From the NCBI GenBank assembly GCA_022821905.1, contig JAJECS010000013.1:62001-126000 (forward strand): a stretch of 64,000 nt of DNA. Reading direction: 5' to 3'. Both the position numbers and the translations under genes were made by a program. Under the pieces are notes generated by a model. That model was not told where the DNA came from. It saw only the letters and a program-made list of their open reading frames with translations, and made no database searches. Each line of letters starts with the position of its first letter. Position 1 is the first letter of the stretch. Of the stretch, positions 28,576 through 36,849 are shown piece after piece. The DNA comes from Chloroflexota bacterium (GTDB lineage: Bacteria > Chloroflexota > UBA11872).

Positions 28576-29780
28576 GGCGACGGGGCTTCGGGGACGCCGA
28601 TGGCGCCGTCGCGTTCGAGGCGCTCCATCTCCGCGGCGTCTACGCCGAGCAGTTCCCGCAGCAAGGGTCGCGTGTGGGCGCCCAAGGCTGGAGCCGGATC
28701 TCCAAGGTCAATCTCCACGCCCGACGCCTTGATTGGGGCGCCGGGCACCGGCAGCCGACCGACGTGCGGCTGATCCATCTCCACGATCATGTCGCGGGCG
28801 CGCAGGTGGGGGTCGTTCAAGAGATCCGACATGCGGTTGACTTTCGCACAGGGGATGCCGGCCTCGAGCAGCAGGTTCAGCCAGTGGTCCGTCCCGTGCG
28901 CCCGCAGGACGCCCTCCATGGCAACGGCCAGCTCTTCGGCGCGCTCGGCGCGAAGGGCATTGGTGGTGAACCTCGCGTCGTCCGCCAGGGCCGGTGACCC
29001 GAGCGCGGCACACAGCCGCCGCCAGAGCGCGTCGTTGCCGCAGGCGATCACAATCTCTCCGTCGGCGGTGGCGAAGGTGCTGAAGGGCGCAATGGCGGGG
29101 TGGCGATTGCCGATGGGGCCGGGGTCCTCGCCGCTGACCCAATAGCGCGCCATGGCGTTTTCGACCACGGCCACCACCGCGTCCATCATCGCGAGGTCGA
29201 CGTGGCAGCCCTCGCCGGTGCGTTCGCGGCGTTGGAGCGCGGCCAGCGCGGCGACGGTCGCGTAGAGCGCGGGAACGATGTCGCCCAGGGAAGCTCCCAC
29301 GCGCGTGGGGCCGCCCCCGGCGGGTCCGGTGATGCCCATCAGACCGCCCATGGCCTGGATGATGACGTCGTAGGCCCCGCGATCACGGTAGGGACCGACC
29401 TGGCCGAAGCCCGAGAGCGAGACGTAAACGATGTCGGCGTTTCGCTGCTGGACCGCCTCGTACCCGAGCCCAAGCCGTTCGAGCGTGCCGGGTCGGTAGT
29501 TCTCGACGAGCACGTCGGCGCGATCCGCGAGACCGAGCGCCAATTCGACCGCCCGCGGGTGCTTGAGGTTGAGCGCCACGCTCTCCTTGCCGCGGTTGAT
29601 GCTGGCGAAGTAGAGGCTGTGGCCGTCGACGAAGGGTCCCATGCCGCGGGCCTCATCGCCCTCGGGGCTCTCGATCTTGATCACGCGCGCGCCCAGATCG
29701 GCCAGCGTCATGGTGCAGAACGGGCCGGCAAGTACCCGCGTGAAGTCGAGCACCAGGGCGCCGTCGAGGAATCCGGCCAT
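28572..29780 (-). CDS. CaiB/BaiF family III CoA transferase
   Basis: 402-residue CoA transferase that moves CoA between acyl groups. It begins FLDGALVLDFTRVLAGPFCT, the standard family opening, with DLGARVIKIESPEGDEARGM, NRGKESVALNLKHPRAVEL, ADVLVENYRPGTLERLGLGY, the catalytic Asp region RDRGAYDVIIQAMGGLMGIT, and the C-terminal GIPCAKVNRMSDLLNDPHL. The frame extends 78 codons upstream, but that part lies in the TauE-like gene's antisense-like composition, so ATG 29780 is used. Acyl substrate unknown; such genes are numerous in marine Chloroflexota, where many are linked to breakdown of recalcitrant carboxylates. Confidence 0.9.
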   Translation of the reverse strand: MAGFLDGALVLDFTRVLAGPFCTMTLADLGARVIKIESPEGDEARGMGPFVDGHSLYFASINRGKESVALNLKHPRAVELALGLADRADVLVENYRPGTLERLGLGYEAVQQRNADIVYVSLSGFGQVGPYRDRGAYDVIIQAMGGLMGITGPAGGGPTRVGASLGDIVPALYATVAALAALQRRERTGEGCHVDLAMMDAVVAVVENAMARYWVSGEDPGPIGNRHPAIAPFSTFATADGEIVIACGNDALWRRLCAALGSPALADDARFTTNALRAERAEELAVAMEGVLRAHGTDHWLNLLLEAGIPCAKVNRMSDLLNDPHLRARDMIVEMDQPHVGRLPVPGAPIKASGVEIDLGDPAPALGAHTRPLLRELLGVDAAEMERLERDGAIGVPEAPSP

Positions 29781-29811
29781 CAGGGACTCGTCCAGACCCG
29801 CCGTGGCCGAA

Positions 29812-30636
29812 TCACGACGCGGTGGTGCGCGCGGCGCGGATGCGCTGCAGCAGCCATCCCTGGACGCCGACCATGCGCTGCGCCGAGTAGAGCGCGAATA
29901 CGGCGAACAAGATGCGCAAGCCGAAGGCGGGAATGAACTGGGCAAACTGCGCGCCCACGGCGCCGCCCACGATGCCCCCGGCGGCGATGTATAGGGCCCA
30001 GCGGAAATCGACATTGCCCTGGCGGAAGTGCTGCGCGGCGCCGGAGATCGCGGTCGGCACGATGACGGCCAGCGAGATGCCCTGGGCGACGTGCTGCTCG
30101 ATGCCCATCACGATGACCATGGCGGGAACCATGACGATGCCGCCGCCCACGCCCATGGTCCCGGCCACCAACCCGGTGACCGTGCCGGCGATCAGCGCCG
30201 CGACGATGACCTGGAGTCCTTCCATTTGCCCGAACATGGCGGCGCTCTGGGCCGAGAGCAGCAGGCGAATCGCCGTGAGCATGAGGAGCACGGCGAACCC
30301 GCGCCGCAGGACCGTGGCGTTGAGGTGTTTGGTGAGCCGGGCGCCCACGACCGCGAAGCCGACCGACGTGCCGGCCAGCGAGGCCACGATGAGCCAATCC
30401 ATGCCGTGCGCAATCCAGTAGGGAATCACCGCGCTGATGGCAATGGGCACGATCATGGCCAGCGAGGTGCCGTGCGCCCGGTGCTGGGTCATGGCCAGAA
30501 TCGCGACCATCAGAGGCACCATGACGATGCCGCCGCCCACGCCCACAAGCCCGCTGATCAGACCGCCGGTGAGGCCGATCGCGATGACAAAGGGGGCGGG
30601 CGGGCGCCGTGCAGGCGACGCTAGGGGAGACGACAT
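29812..30636 (-). CDS. TauE/SafE (TSUP) family membrane transporter
   Basis: 274-residue protein with about eight helices in two homologous halves, each opening with a near-identical motif: GLISGLVGVGGGIVMVPLMV near residue 25 and GLVAGTMGVGGGIVMVPAMV near residue 155. This internal duplication is the hallmark of the TSUP family, thought to export sulfite, sulfoacetate or related organosulfonates, or to take up other anions. Its substrate cannot be told. It is divergent from the glycogen-debranching-type gene, with 67 bp between starts. Confidence 0.87.
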   Translation of the reverse strand: MSSPLASPARRPPAPFVIAIGLTGGLISGLVGVGGGIVMVPLMVAILAMTQHRAHGTSLAMIVPIAISAVIPYWIAHGMDWLIVASLAGTSVGFAVVGARLTKHLNATVLRRGFAVLLMLTAIRLLLSAQSAAMFGQMEGLQVIVAALIAGTVTGLVAGTMGVGGGIVMVPAMVIVMGIEQHVAQGISLAVIVPTAISGAAQHFRQGNVDFRWALYIAAGGIVGGAVGAQFAQFIPAFGLRILFAVFALYSAQRMVGVQGWLLQRIRAARTTAS

Positions 30637-30677
30637 GAGATTGGCGGATTATAGGGAGGCCGGCAGGCGCCGCCGCG

Positions 30678-30683
30678 TATACT
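30678..30683 (+). promoter_or_regulatory. TATACT -10 element before the debranching-enzyme gene
   Basis: GTATACTCGGGCGC ends about 15 bp before the start codon at 30704, so the transcript would have a very short leader. It shares the octamer TATACTCG with the sites at 12422 and 33842. Confidence 0.4.
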
Positions 30684-30703
30684 CGGGCGCCGCCGACGAG
30701 CAG

Positions 30704-32704
30704 ATGGGGAGCGCCGTGTCCTCCCCGCCGCAGGTACCCAACCTCCGCCTGGCTGCGTCCCTCTTCGGACAGCAGCTCGATCCCCTGCGTGAACGCGAGT
30801 GGCTCGTCACGAACGGCCTTGGCGGCTATGCCGCGGGCACGGTGGGCGGGCCCGCCACACGTCGCTATCACGGATTGCTCGTGGCCGCGGCGCCCCCGCC
30901 CAACGCCCGCTGGGTGATGGTGGCCGGCGCGCAGGTCCAGGCCGCGGTTGACGGCGCGCGCACCTGGCTGAGCACGCACGAATACATCGACGGCACGGTC
31001 CACCCGGACGGCTACCGCCACCTGGCCGGATTCGATCTGGTCGGAAGCCGACCGAACTGGACCTGGAACATCGCCGGGCAGACGCTGCGGGGCGACCTGT
31101 GGATGCCCTACGGCGCCAATCAGACGGTGATTCGCTATCACAACGACGGCGAGGCGCCGGTCGATTTGGAATGGCAGCCCCTGGTGACGCTGCGGTGGTT
31201 TCATCAACTGGTCACCGGAGCGCGTGAGGTCGAACTCGCCCAAGCCGCGGACGCCCGCGTGACGATGAGGTCAGGTGACGCGCCGCCGCTGGTCGTGGAT
31301 CACGGCGGCTGGGAGTTTCACGAGGCGCCCGACTGGCACTGGAATCTGGCGCGCGCGATCGAGCGGGGGCGTGGGTTCGACGATCACGAGGACGCGTTCA
31401 CGCCGGGCGTCTTTCGGACGACCATCCAGCCGGGGGGCTCGGCTTCGCTGGTGCTGGCCGCGGGCGAGCCGGAGGACGTAGGAAACGTCGAGCGCGAGCC
31501 GGCCGCCACGGACGGGCGCGCCGCCGAGCTGGTGAACGGATGCACGAGCGATCTCGAAGCCCACCTGCGGCTGGCTGCGGACCAGGTCCTCGTGCGCCGC
31601 GGCGGACCGGCGCACGCCGCGCTGCCGAACACGGTGATCGCCGGCTATCCCTGGTTCGGCGATTGGGGGCGAGACACGTTTATCGCGCTTCCCGGTCTGT
31701 GCCTGGCGACGGGGCGGGCCGACGTGGCCCGCGCCGTCTTGGTGGCGTATGCAAGCTTCGTGGACCAGGGCATGGTCCCGAACCGCTGGCCGGACGCCGG
31801 GGACGCGCCGGAGTACACCTCGCTCGACGCGGCGCTGTGGTTCCTCCACGCGCTGGAGGCGTATGTGGACGCCACCGGCGACACGGAGATCCTGGAAGGT
31901 CTCGGCACCGCCGTGCTGGACGTGGTCGACTGGCACGTTCGCGGCACGCGCCACGGGATCCGCATGGACCCGGAAGACGGGCTGCTCACCGCCGGCGCCG
32001 AGGGGCTGCAGCTCACCTGGATGGACGCCAAGGTCGGCGACTGGGTGGTGACGCCGCGACGCGGGAAGCCCGTGGAGATCAATGCGCTGTGGTGGCGCGG
32101 GTTGACCTTTGCCGCGCGCATGTTCGATCACCTGCAGTGGGACGCGGGCGACACCCGCAAGCTCGCGGACCAAGTCGCGGCATCGTTTGCGCGGCGGTTC
32201 TGGAACGCCGACACCGGCTGCCTCTACGACGTGGTGGATGGTCCGTCCGGTGACGATCCAGCCATCCGGCCCAATCAGGTGATCGCATTGGCGGTGGGTG
32301 CGAATCTGCTGCCGGCGGCCCGCGCCGAGTCGGTGCTGGAGGTGGTGGAACGCGACCTGGTCACGCCCGTGGGTCTGCGCAGTCTGTCGCCGGGCGACGC
32401 GGCCTATCGGCGTGAGTACGGCGGCGATCCGGTCCAGCGCGACGGCGCCTATCATCAAGGACCAGTCTGGAGCTGGTTGCTTGGCATGTACGTGCGCGCA
32501 GCCGTGGCCCTCGGTCGGACGCGGCGCGATCTGGAATGGATCGACGACGGCTTGGAACGGCACCTCGCTGAAGGCGCGATCGGCACGGTCAGCGAGATCT
32601 TCCAGCCGGAGTCGCCATACGCGCCGGACGGCGCGTTTGCCCAGGCCTGGGGCGTCGGGGAGTGGTTGTGGGCCCTGCAAGCGTTGCGGCGCGCTCCGCC
32701 GTGA
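30704..32704 (+). CDS. Glycogen debranching enzyme-type amylo-alpha-1,6-glucosidase
   Basis: Cytoplasmic enzyme of the GDE_N plus GH133-like (alpha/alpha)6-barrel type, 666 residues from ATG 30704 (GTG 30716, with GGGGAG four bases before it, is another possible start). The N-terminal domain has WLVTNGLGGYAAGTVGGPAT and RYHGLLVAAAPPP, the standard family opening. The C-terminal barrel has NTVIAGYPWFGDWGRDTFIA with the catalytic Asp, ALPGLCLATGRADVARAVL, EYTSLDAALWFLHALEAYVD, GPVWSWLLGMYVRAA and VSEIFQPESPYAPDGAFAQ. It removes alpha-1,6-linked glucose from glycogen-like polymers. The frame runs further upstream but that part lies across the divergent TauE gene. Confidence 0.88.
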   Translation: MGSAVSSPPQVPNLRLAASLFGQQLDPLREREWLVTNGLGGYAAGTVGGPATRRYHGLLVAAAPPPNARWVMVAGAQVQAAVDGARTWLSTHEYIDGTVHPDGYRHLAGFDLVGSRPNWTWNIAGQTLRGDLWMPYGANQTVIRYHNDGEAPVDLEWQPLVTLRWFHQLVTGAREVELAQAADARVTMRSGDAPPLVVDHGGWEFHEAPDWHWNLARAIERGRGFDDHEDAFTPGVFRTTIQPGGSASLVLAAGEPEDVGNVEREPAATDGRAAELVNGCTSDLEAHLRLAADQVLVRRGGPAHAALPNTVIAGYPWFGDWGRDTFIALPGLCLATGRADVARAVLVAYASFVDQGMVPNRWPDAGDAPEYTSLDAALWFLHALEAYVDATGDTEILEGLGTAVLDVVDWHVRGTRHGIRMDPEDGLLTAGAEGLQLTWMDAKVGDWVVTPRRGKPVEINALWWRGLTFAARMFDHLQWDAGDTRKLADQVAASFARRFWNADTGCLYDVVDGPSGDDPAIRPNQVIALAVGANLLPAARAESVLEVVERDLVTPVGLRSLSPGDAAYRREYGGDPVQRDGAYHQGPVWSWLLGMYVRAAVALGRTRRDLEWIDDGLERHLAEGAIGTVSEIFQPESPYAPDGAFAQAWGVGEWLWALQALRRAPP

Positions 32705-33597
32705 ATCCGGCGGACGACCATTGGGCGCCGCCAGACGGCCAGCGCATCGCGCTGCCCTCAGGCGTCTGCCACTACCGCGAAGCCGGGCAGGGCCGCCCGA
32801 CCATCGTGCTGCTCCACGGCTTGCCCAGCGATTCGCGCGTCTACGGAATCCTGCAGCCGCTGCTCGCGGAAACGGGGCGCACGCTGGCCCCGGACCTATT
32901 TGGCTGGGGCTTCTCGGAGCCCAACGAGGGGCTCGAGTTCAGCTTTGACACGATCGATCGCAATCTGACCCAGTTCATCGAGGCGCACCGTCTCGACGAC
33001 GTGGTGCTGGTGGGGCACGAGATGACGGGGCCGGCGGCGATTCGCTGGGCGGCGGCGAATCCCGGGCGGACCCGCGGCCTCGTGCTGCTCAACTCCTACT
33101 ACGGCTGGAATTCGGCCCGCATGCCGCCGGCGCTGAAGGCTCTGCACGTGCCGCTGGTGGGCCCGGTCTTGCAGCGGGCCATGGGCGTGATGCGCTCGCT
33201 ACTCTTTGGCAACCTCTTCCGCTGGCAACTTGGCCGCGTCTGGGGTGCGCACACAGATCTTTCCGACGAGTTGACTCGCACGTTTCGCGATACGTTTGCG
33301 GCGTCCTCCACCGCACGCCAGGCGTTGCACCGCATCACCAAGGGCCTGCCGGCGCAGATCAACGCCAACCAGCGGCGGTTGGACCTGCTGGCGCAGTTGA
33401 AGTGCCGCACGCTGATCCTGTGGGGTGGCCGCGATCCGTATCTGGGTCCCCACGTCGCGCGGCAATTCCGCCGGATGATCCCCAATTCCGAGTTGAACTT
33501 GATCCACGACGTGGGGCATTTCGTCCAGGTGGAGGCGGCCGAAGATGTCGCCGCCGCCATCAACGCATTCGTGGAGCGGTGCCGGGGCGAGGGGTAG
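32701..33597 (+). CDS. Alpha/beta hydrolase with unusual nucleophile elbow
   Basis: 298-residue alpha/beta-hydrolase fold protein, GTG 32701 overlapping the stop of the previous gene (GTGA). The fold motifs are clear: oxyanion loop IVLLHGLPSDSRVYGIL, DLFGWGFSEPNEG, the elbow LVGHEMTGPAAIRWAA, a cap region, the acid in LWGGRDPYLGP and the base in HDVGHFVQVEAAED. At the elbow the usual GxSxG or GHDxG nucleophile is replaced by Glu (GHEMT), so it may be a non-hydrolytic member or one with altered chemistry. The closest layout is the haloalkane dehalogenase/epoxide hydrolase group. Confidence 0.82.
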   Translation: MNPADDHWAPPDGQRIALPSGVCHYREAGQGRPTIVLLHGLPSDSRVYGILQPLLAETGRTLAPDLFGWGFSEPNEGLEFSFDTIDRNLTQFIEAHRLDDVVLVGHEMTGPAAIRWAAANPGRTRGLVLLNSYYGWNSARMPPALKALHVPLVGPVLQRAMGVMRSLLFGNLFRWQLGRVWGAHTDLSDELTRTFRDTFAASSTARQALHRITKGLPAQINANQRRLDLLAQLKCRTLILWGGRDPYLGPHVARQFRRMIPNSELNLIHDVGHFVQVEAAEDVAAAINAFVERCRGEG

Positions 33598-33727
33598 CGA
33601 GCGGGCGGAGAGCACGTCGGCAGACAAGCCGGGGCGGGATTCCCTCGGTTCACAAACGAGGTGCAACACCTGGCGAAGGGACGGCGGCTCTCAGGAGTTG
33701 ACCGGCGTTGTGCCCAATGGCCTGCCC

Positions 33728-33799
33728 CTTAGATTCCTCGCTCCGCTCGGAATGACCAGTTGGGCGGAATGACGGGCCTCTTGCGGGAATGACGAACGG
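33728..33799. repeat. Cluster of dispersed intergenic elements
   Basis: TTAGATTCCTCGCTCCGCTC followed by GGAATGACCAG, then GCGGAATGACGGG and GCGGGAATGACGAAC. The first element is nearly the same as that at 41137 (TTAGATTCCTCGC...CTCGGAATGACAG). The three GGAATGAC boxes in 60 bp look like a compound or decayed repeat. Confidence 0.55.
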
Positions 33800-33841
33800 T
33801 AGGTAGCCCGATTCCCGGATCACGCGCCCGATCCGCGTCCG

Positions 33842-33847
33842 TATACT
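33842..33847 (+). promoter_or_regulatory. TATACT -10 element before the tartrate/isopropylmalate dehydrogenase-like gene
   Basis: GTATACTCGCCAGCG, about 32 bp before ATG 33880; same octamer as at 12422 and 30678. Confidence 0.4.
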
Positions 33848-33879
33848 CGCCAGCGCGACTCCTCACTCCCGCACACTCC

Positions 33880-34968
33880 ATGAGCACTCACCACATCGCC
33901 CTGCTTCCCGGTGACGGCATCGGCGTTGACGTGATCCGGGAAGGGCAGCTGGTCCTGGACACGCTGGCCCAGACGACCGGCGCCATGCGGTGGGATATGC
34001 AGGAGTTTCCCTGGAGTTGCGACTACTACCTGGAGCACGGCCAGTACATGCCGGACGACGCGCTCGACATCCTGGATGGCTTCGACGCGATCCTGTACGG
34101 GGCCTGCGGATTGCCGGACGTGGTGCCCGACGAGATTTCCCAGCACCAGGGCGTGTTGCGGGTTCGGCAGGGGTTCGAGCTCTACGTCAACTTGCGCCCG
34201 GCGCGCTTGCTGCCCGGCCTGCCGACCCCGCTGGCGGGCAAGGGGCCCGGCGACTTCGACCTCCTGTGCGTGCGGGAAAACTCGGAAGGGGAATACGCGG
34301 GATGCGGCGGGCGCGTGCACCAGGGCTCGTCGTACGAGGTGGCGCTGCAGACCACGGTATTCACCCGCGAGGGCGTAGAGCGCATCATTCGCTATGCATT
34401 TGACCTGACCGCGCGTCTGGGCCGGCGCCACGTGACCAACGTGACCAAGTCCAACGCGCTGCAGTTCGCGCCGGTGTTCTGGGACGAGGTCTTCGAGGAA
34501 GTGGCCGCCGACTATCCCGGTATCAGCACCGACCGGAATCTGGTGGACGCGGCGGCGGCGCGGATGGTGAGCAGTCCCGAGACGTTTGACGTGCTCGTGG
34601 CCTCGAACCTTTTCGGCGACATTCTGTCGGACATCGGCGGCGCGTTGATGGGCAGTTTGGGCGTGCCGGCGAGCGCCAATATCAACCCCGAGGGCGCGCA
34701 CCCGCCCATGTTCGAGCCGGTGCATGGGTCGGCGCCGGACATCGCGGGCCAGGGCATCGCGTCTCCGATTGCGACGATTTGGGCCGCATCGATGATGGTG
34801 GAGCACCTTGGCCATCCCGAGGAGGCCGAGTTGCTAATGGCTGCGTTGGGCGACGTGACGGCGTCCGGCGCGTTGACACCGGATCTCGGCGGCGACGCCA
34901 CCACCACGGAGTGCGGCGCGGCCGTTCGAGACGCCTTGCGGGCCCGCGCGGCATCAGCCGCGGAATAG
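33880..34968 (+). CDS. Tartrate/3-isopropylmalate-type dehydrogenase
   Basis: NAD(P)- and divalent metal-dependent beta-decarboxylating dehydrogenase, 362 residues. Family marks are LLPGDGIGVDVIREGQ, LLCVRENSEGEYAGCGG (substrate loop), HVTNVTKSNALQFAP, metal Asp residues in NLFGDILSDIGGALMGSLG, and FEPVHGSAPDIAGQGIASPI. The stretch CDYYLEHGQYMPDDALDIL near residue 47-65 is typical of tartrate dehydrogenase/decarboxylase (TtuC-like) rather than LeuB, so tartrate or D-malate is the more likely substrate. No leuCD genes accompany it. ATG 33880 has no strong Shine-Dalgarno but follows a good -10-like element. Confidence 0.88.
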   Translation: MSTHHIALLPGDGIGVDVIREGQLVLDTLAQTTGAMRWDMQEFPWSCDYYLEHGQYMPDDALDILDGFDAILYGACGLPDVVPDEISQHQGVLRVRQGFELYVNLRPARLLPGLPTPLAGKGPGDFDLLCVRENSEGEYAGCGGRVHQGSSYEVALQTTVFTREGVERIIRYAFDLTARLGRRHVTNVTKSNALQFAPVFWDEVFEEVAADYPGISTDRNLVDAAAARMVSSPETFDVLVASNLFGDILSDIGGALMGSLGVPASANINPEGAHPPMFEPVHGSAPDIAGQGIASPIATIWAASMMVEHLGHPEEAELLMAALGDVTASGALTPDLGGDATTTECGAAVRDALRARAASAAE

Positions 34969-35055
34969 CACAACCTCTTGTCCGAGAGCCCGATGCCCCA
35001 TAGGATGGAATTCCTGCTTCACCGCGAAGCCCGCGCCACGCACTAGGCCAGCTTT

Positions 35056-36330
35056 ATGTTCGGCGTCGGCCTCGAAGAATTCATCGCGATCATCATGGTC
35101 GCGCTCATCGTCTTGGGCCCCGAGCGGCTGCCCATCGCCATGCGCCACGTCGGTCGCTGGGTGCGGAAGCTGCGCGATATGTCGCGGGAATTCCGACGCG
35201 AGTTCGCCGAGGAATTTGCCTTCATACAGGAGGAGATGAGCGAGCTGCGCAAGGAGGCCGACGCCACCCGCAGCGAGCTGGCGGAGATTCGGCGCGAGCT
35301 CGGGCAGACGGTCCAAGAGACCACCGACGAGGTCACGAGCATCAGGGACGAAGTGGTGTCGGACGTGCAGGGCGCGGTCGACGCAGTTAGTGGGCGGGAC
35401 ACGGCTTCCGCGGCAGCCCTCCCGCCGCCCGCCGAATCCACCGCCAACGGCGCGACATCGGCGAACGGCGAGCCGAAGAGGGCGCCCACGCCGTCGTTCG
35501 CCCCGAACGCCGCCGACGCGATGGCGCTCGCGATTTCGGAAACGTTCTCCGCCAATGGAGTCACCGCGGCGGACAACGGCGCCGTGGACGCGGCGCCAAC
35601 ACCGAAACCGGAAGCCCCGAGCGTCTCCTCCCCAGCGCGGCTGGAGGCCTTTGCGCCGGACGTGGGCAAGCCGGAACGGCCGCCAGACTTGCACCCGGCG
35701 GCGCCTGTCCTGCCTCCGCCACGAGAAGCCCTTCCCGAGCCGCCCGTGCCGGCGCCCCCGGCCGAGCCGGCGGCGTCACCGGAGGCCGCGCCGGCGGTCG
35801 GCATCGGCAAGGTGCCCGAGCCTGGGCTGCGGAATCAGCTGGGCGGGTTCATGCGCCTCATCATCATGAAGGCGCTGGAGACCGATTCCGCGTTTCGCGA
35901 GCAGGCGGAGGAGGCGCTGCGCGCACAGGCGCGCGCCGACGCCGTGGCCGCCGCCGAGGGCGACGAAGACCCCGATGTCCTGGAACTGGTGGCCGCGTGG
36001 GTGCGACAACGGCGTCAACTCGTCGGCAGCGAGCACATCACGGTGCGGCAGAAGGCGCCCGAGTCAGCCATTGTCGAGCTGTTCGAGTGTCCCTACGGAC
36101 TCAAGTCGGGCGACGCGCACCCGGTGTGCGACGTGAGCAACGTTTACGACACGGCGTTCTTCGAGCAGTTCGACATGACGTCGATGTACGCGACGCGCAT
36201 GTCGGACGGCGCGGCAAGCTGCAAGCTGATGGTGGTCACCAACGAACGCCTGAAGGCGGTCGAGCAGGGCGAGGCCGAGGCTGAGGCTGAGGCCGCCGAA
36301 GCCGAAGAACTGGCGCCGCCCGCAAGCTGA
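35056..36330 (+). CDS. TatA/TatB-like domain fused to an ATC-hydrolase-like domain
   Basis: 424 residues in three parts. Residues 1-110: FGVGLEEFIAIIMVALIVLGPERLPIAM-type short membrane helix with the FGP-like hinge (LGPERLP) and a long charged amphipathic/coiled-coil helix, as in TatB. Residues 110-260: a Pro/Ala-rich, probably disordered linker. Residues 265-400: a compact domain with AWVRQRRQLVGSEHITVRQ, VELFECPYGLKSGD, HPVCDVSNVYDTAFFEQFD and RMSDGAASCKLMVV, whose spaced Cys residues resemble the L-2-amino-thiazoline-4-carboxylic acid hydrolase-like family; that match is from memory. It ends in an Ala/Glu tail. No tatC is nearby. ATG 35056 fits the TatB N-terminus. Confidence 0.72.
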   Translation: MFGVGLEEFIAIIMVALIVLGPERLPIAMRHVGRWVRKLRDMSREFRREFAEEFAFIQEEMSELRKEADATRSELAEIRRELGQTVQETTDEVTSIRDEVVSDVQGAVDAVSGRDTASAAALPPPAESTANGATSANGEPKRAPTPSFAPNAADAMALAISETFSANGVTAADNGAVDAAPTPKPEAPSVSSPARLEAFAPDVGKPERPPDLHPAAPVLPPPREALPEPPVPAPPAEPAASPEAAPAVGIGKVPEPGLRNQLGGFMRLIIMKALETDSAFREQAEEALRAQARADAVAAAEGDEDPDVLELVAAWVRQRRQLVGSEHITVRQKAPESAIVELFECPYGLKSGDAHPVCDVSNVYDTAFFEQFDMTSMYATRMSDGAASCKLMVVTNERLKAVEQGEAEAEAEAAEAEELAPPAS

Positions 36331-36375
36331 GACGACGGCGCGCAGGCGGCGCTGGAACGACCGGCGGTGGTTGGC

Positions 36376-36792
36376 TTAGTCGACGACCGCGATGGTGGTT
36401 ATCTCGACCAGCAAGTCCTCGCGCACGAGTCCCGGCACGATGAGCAACGTGTTCGGCGGGTAGTCGCCGTCGGGATAAGTCTCGGCGAAGGCCTCGCGGC
36501 GCCCATCCAGAAACGGTTGGACGGCGTCCCGTCCCACCACGTAGGTGGTGAACTGCACGACATTCGCCCACGTCGCGCCCGCACTCTCGAGCAGCCGTCC
36601 GATGTTGCGGAACGTTTCGAGCGTCTGCGCATGCGCGCCGCCGTCGCCGGTGAGGCTTCCGGCCGTGTCGAGCCCAACCTGCCCCGCGAGATAGATCGTC
36701 CGGCCGCCCGAGGCCTGCGCCAGGTGGGAGTAGGCGCCGATGGGCGGATGCACGCCGGCAGGGTTGTTGACCGATGGGTTGTCGTTGGGCAT
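36376..36792 (-). CDS. RidA (YjgF/YER057c/UK114) family protein
   Basis: 138-residue trimeric-type Rid protein: GVHPPIGAYSHLAQASGGRT, IYLAGQVGLDTAGSLTGDGG, QTLETFRNIGRLLESAGATW, VVQFTTYVVGRDAV and the C-terminal VREDLLVEITTIAVV. RidA proper uses an Arg in a P-x-R-S/T segment to hydrolyse reactive enamines; here this segment reads YPPNTLLIVPGLV with Asn, so it likely belongs to a Rid subfamily without imine deaminase activity. It follows the DUF4352-like gene on the same strand by 57 bp and converges with the TatB-like gene. Confidence 0.85.
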   Translation of the reverse strand: MPNDNPSVNNPAGVHPPIGAYSHLAQASGGRTIYLAGQVGLDTAGSLTGDGGAHAQTLETFRNIGRLLESAGATWANVVQFTTYVVGRDAVQPFLDGRREAFAETYPDGDYPPNTLLIVPGLVREDLLVEITTIAVVD

Positions 36793-36849
36793 CAGCGCTG
36801 CGTCCTCACTCGGCGCGGTTCGAGGTGCGCCGGCGATCCCGGATTCCGG

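Noticed and set aside
33880-34968. Assignment as leuB
   Set aside because: YYLEHGQYMPDD-type N-terminal segment and the lack of leuCD point to the tartrate/D-malate branch, so no leuB symbol is given.
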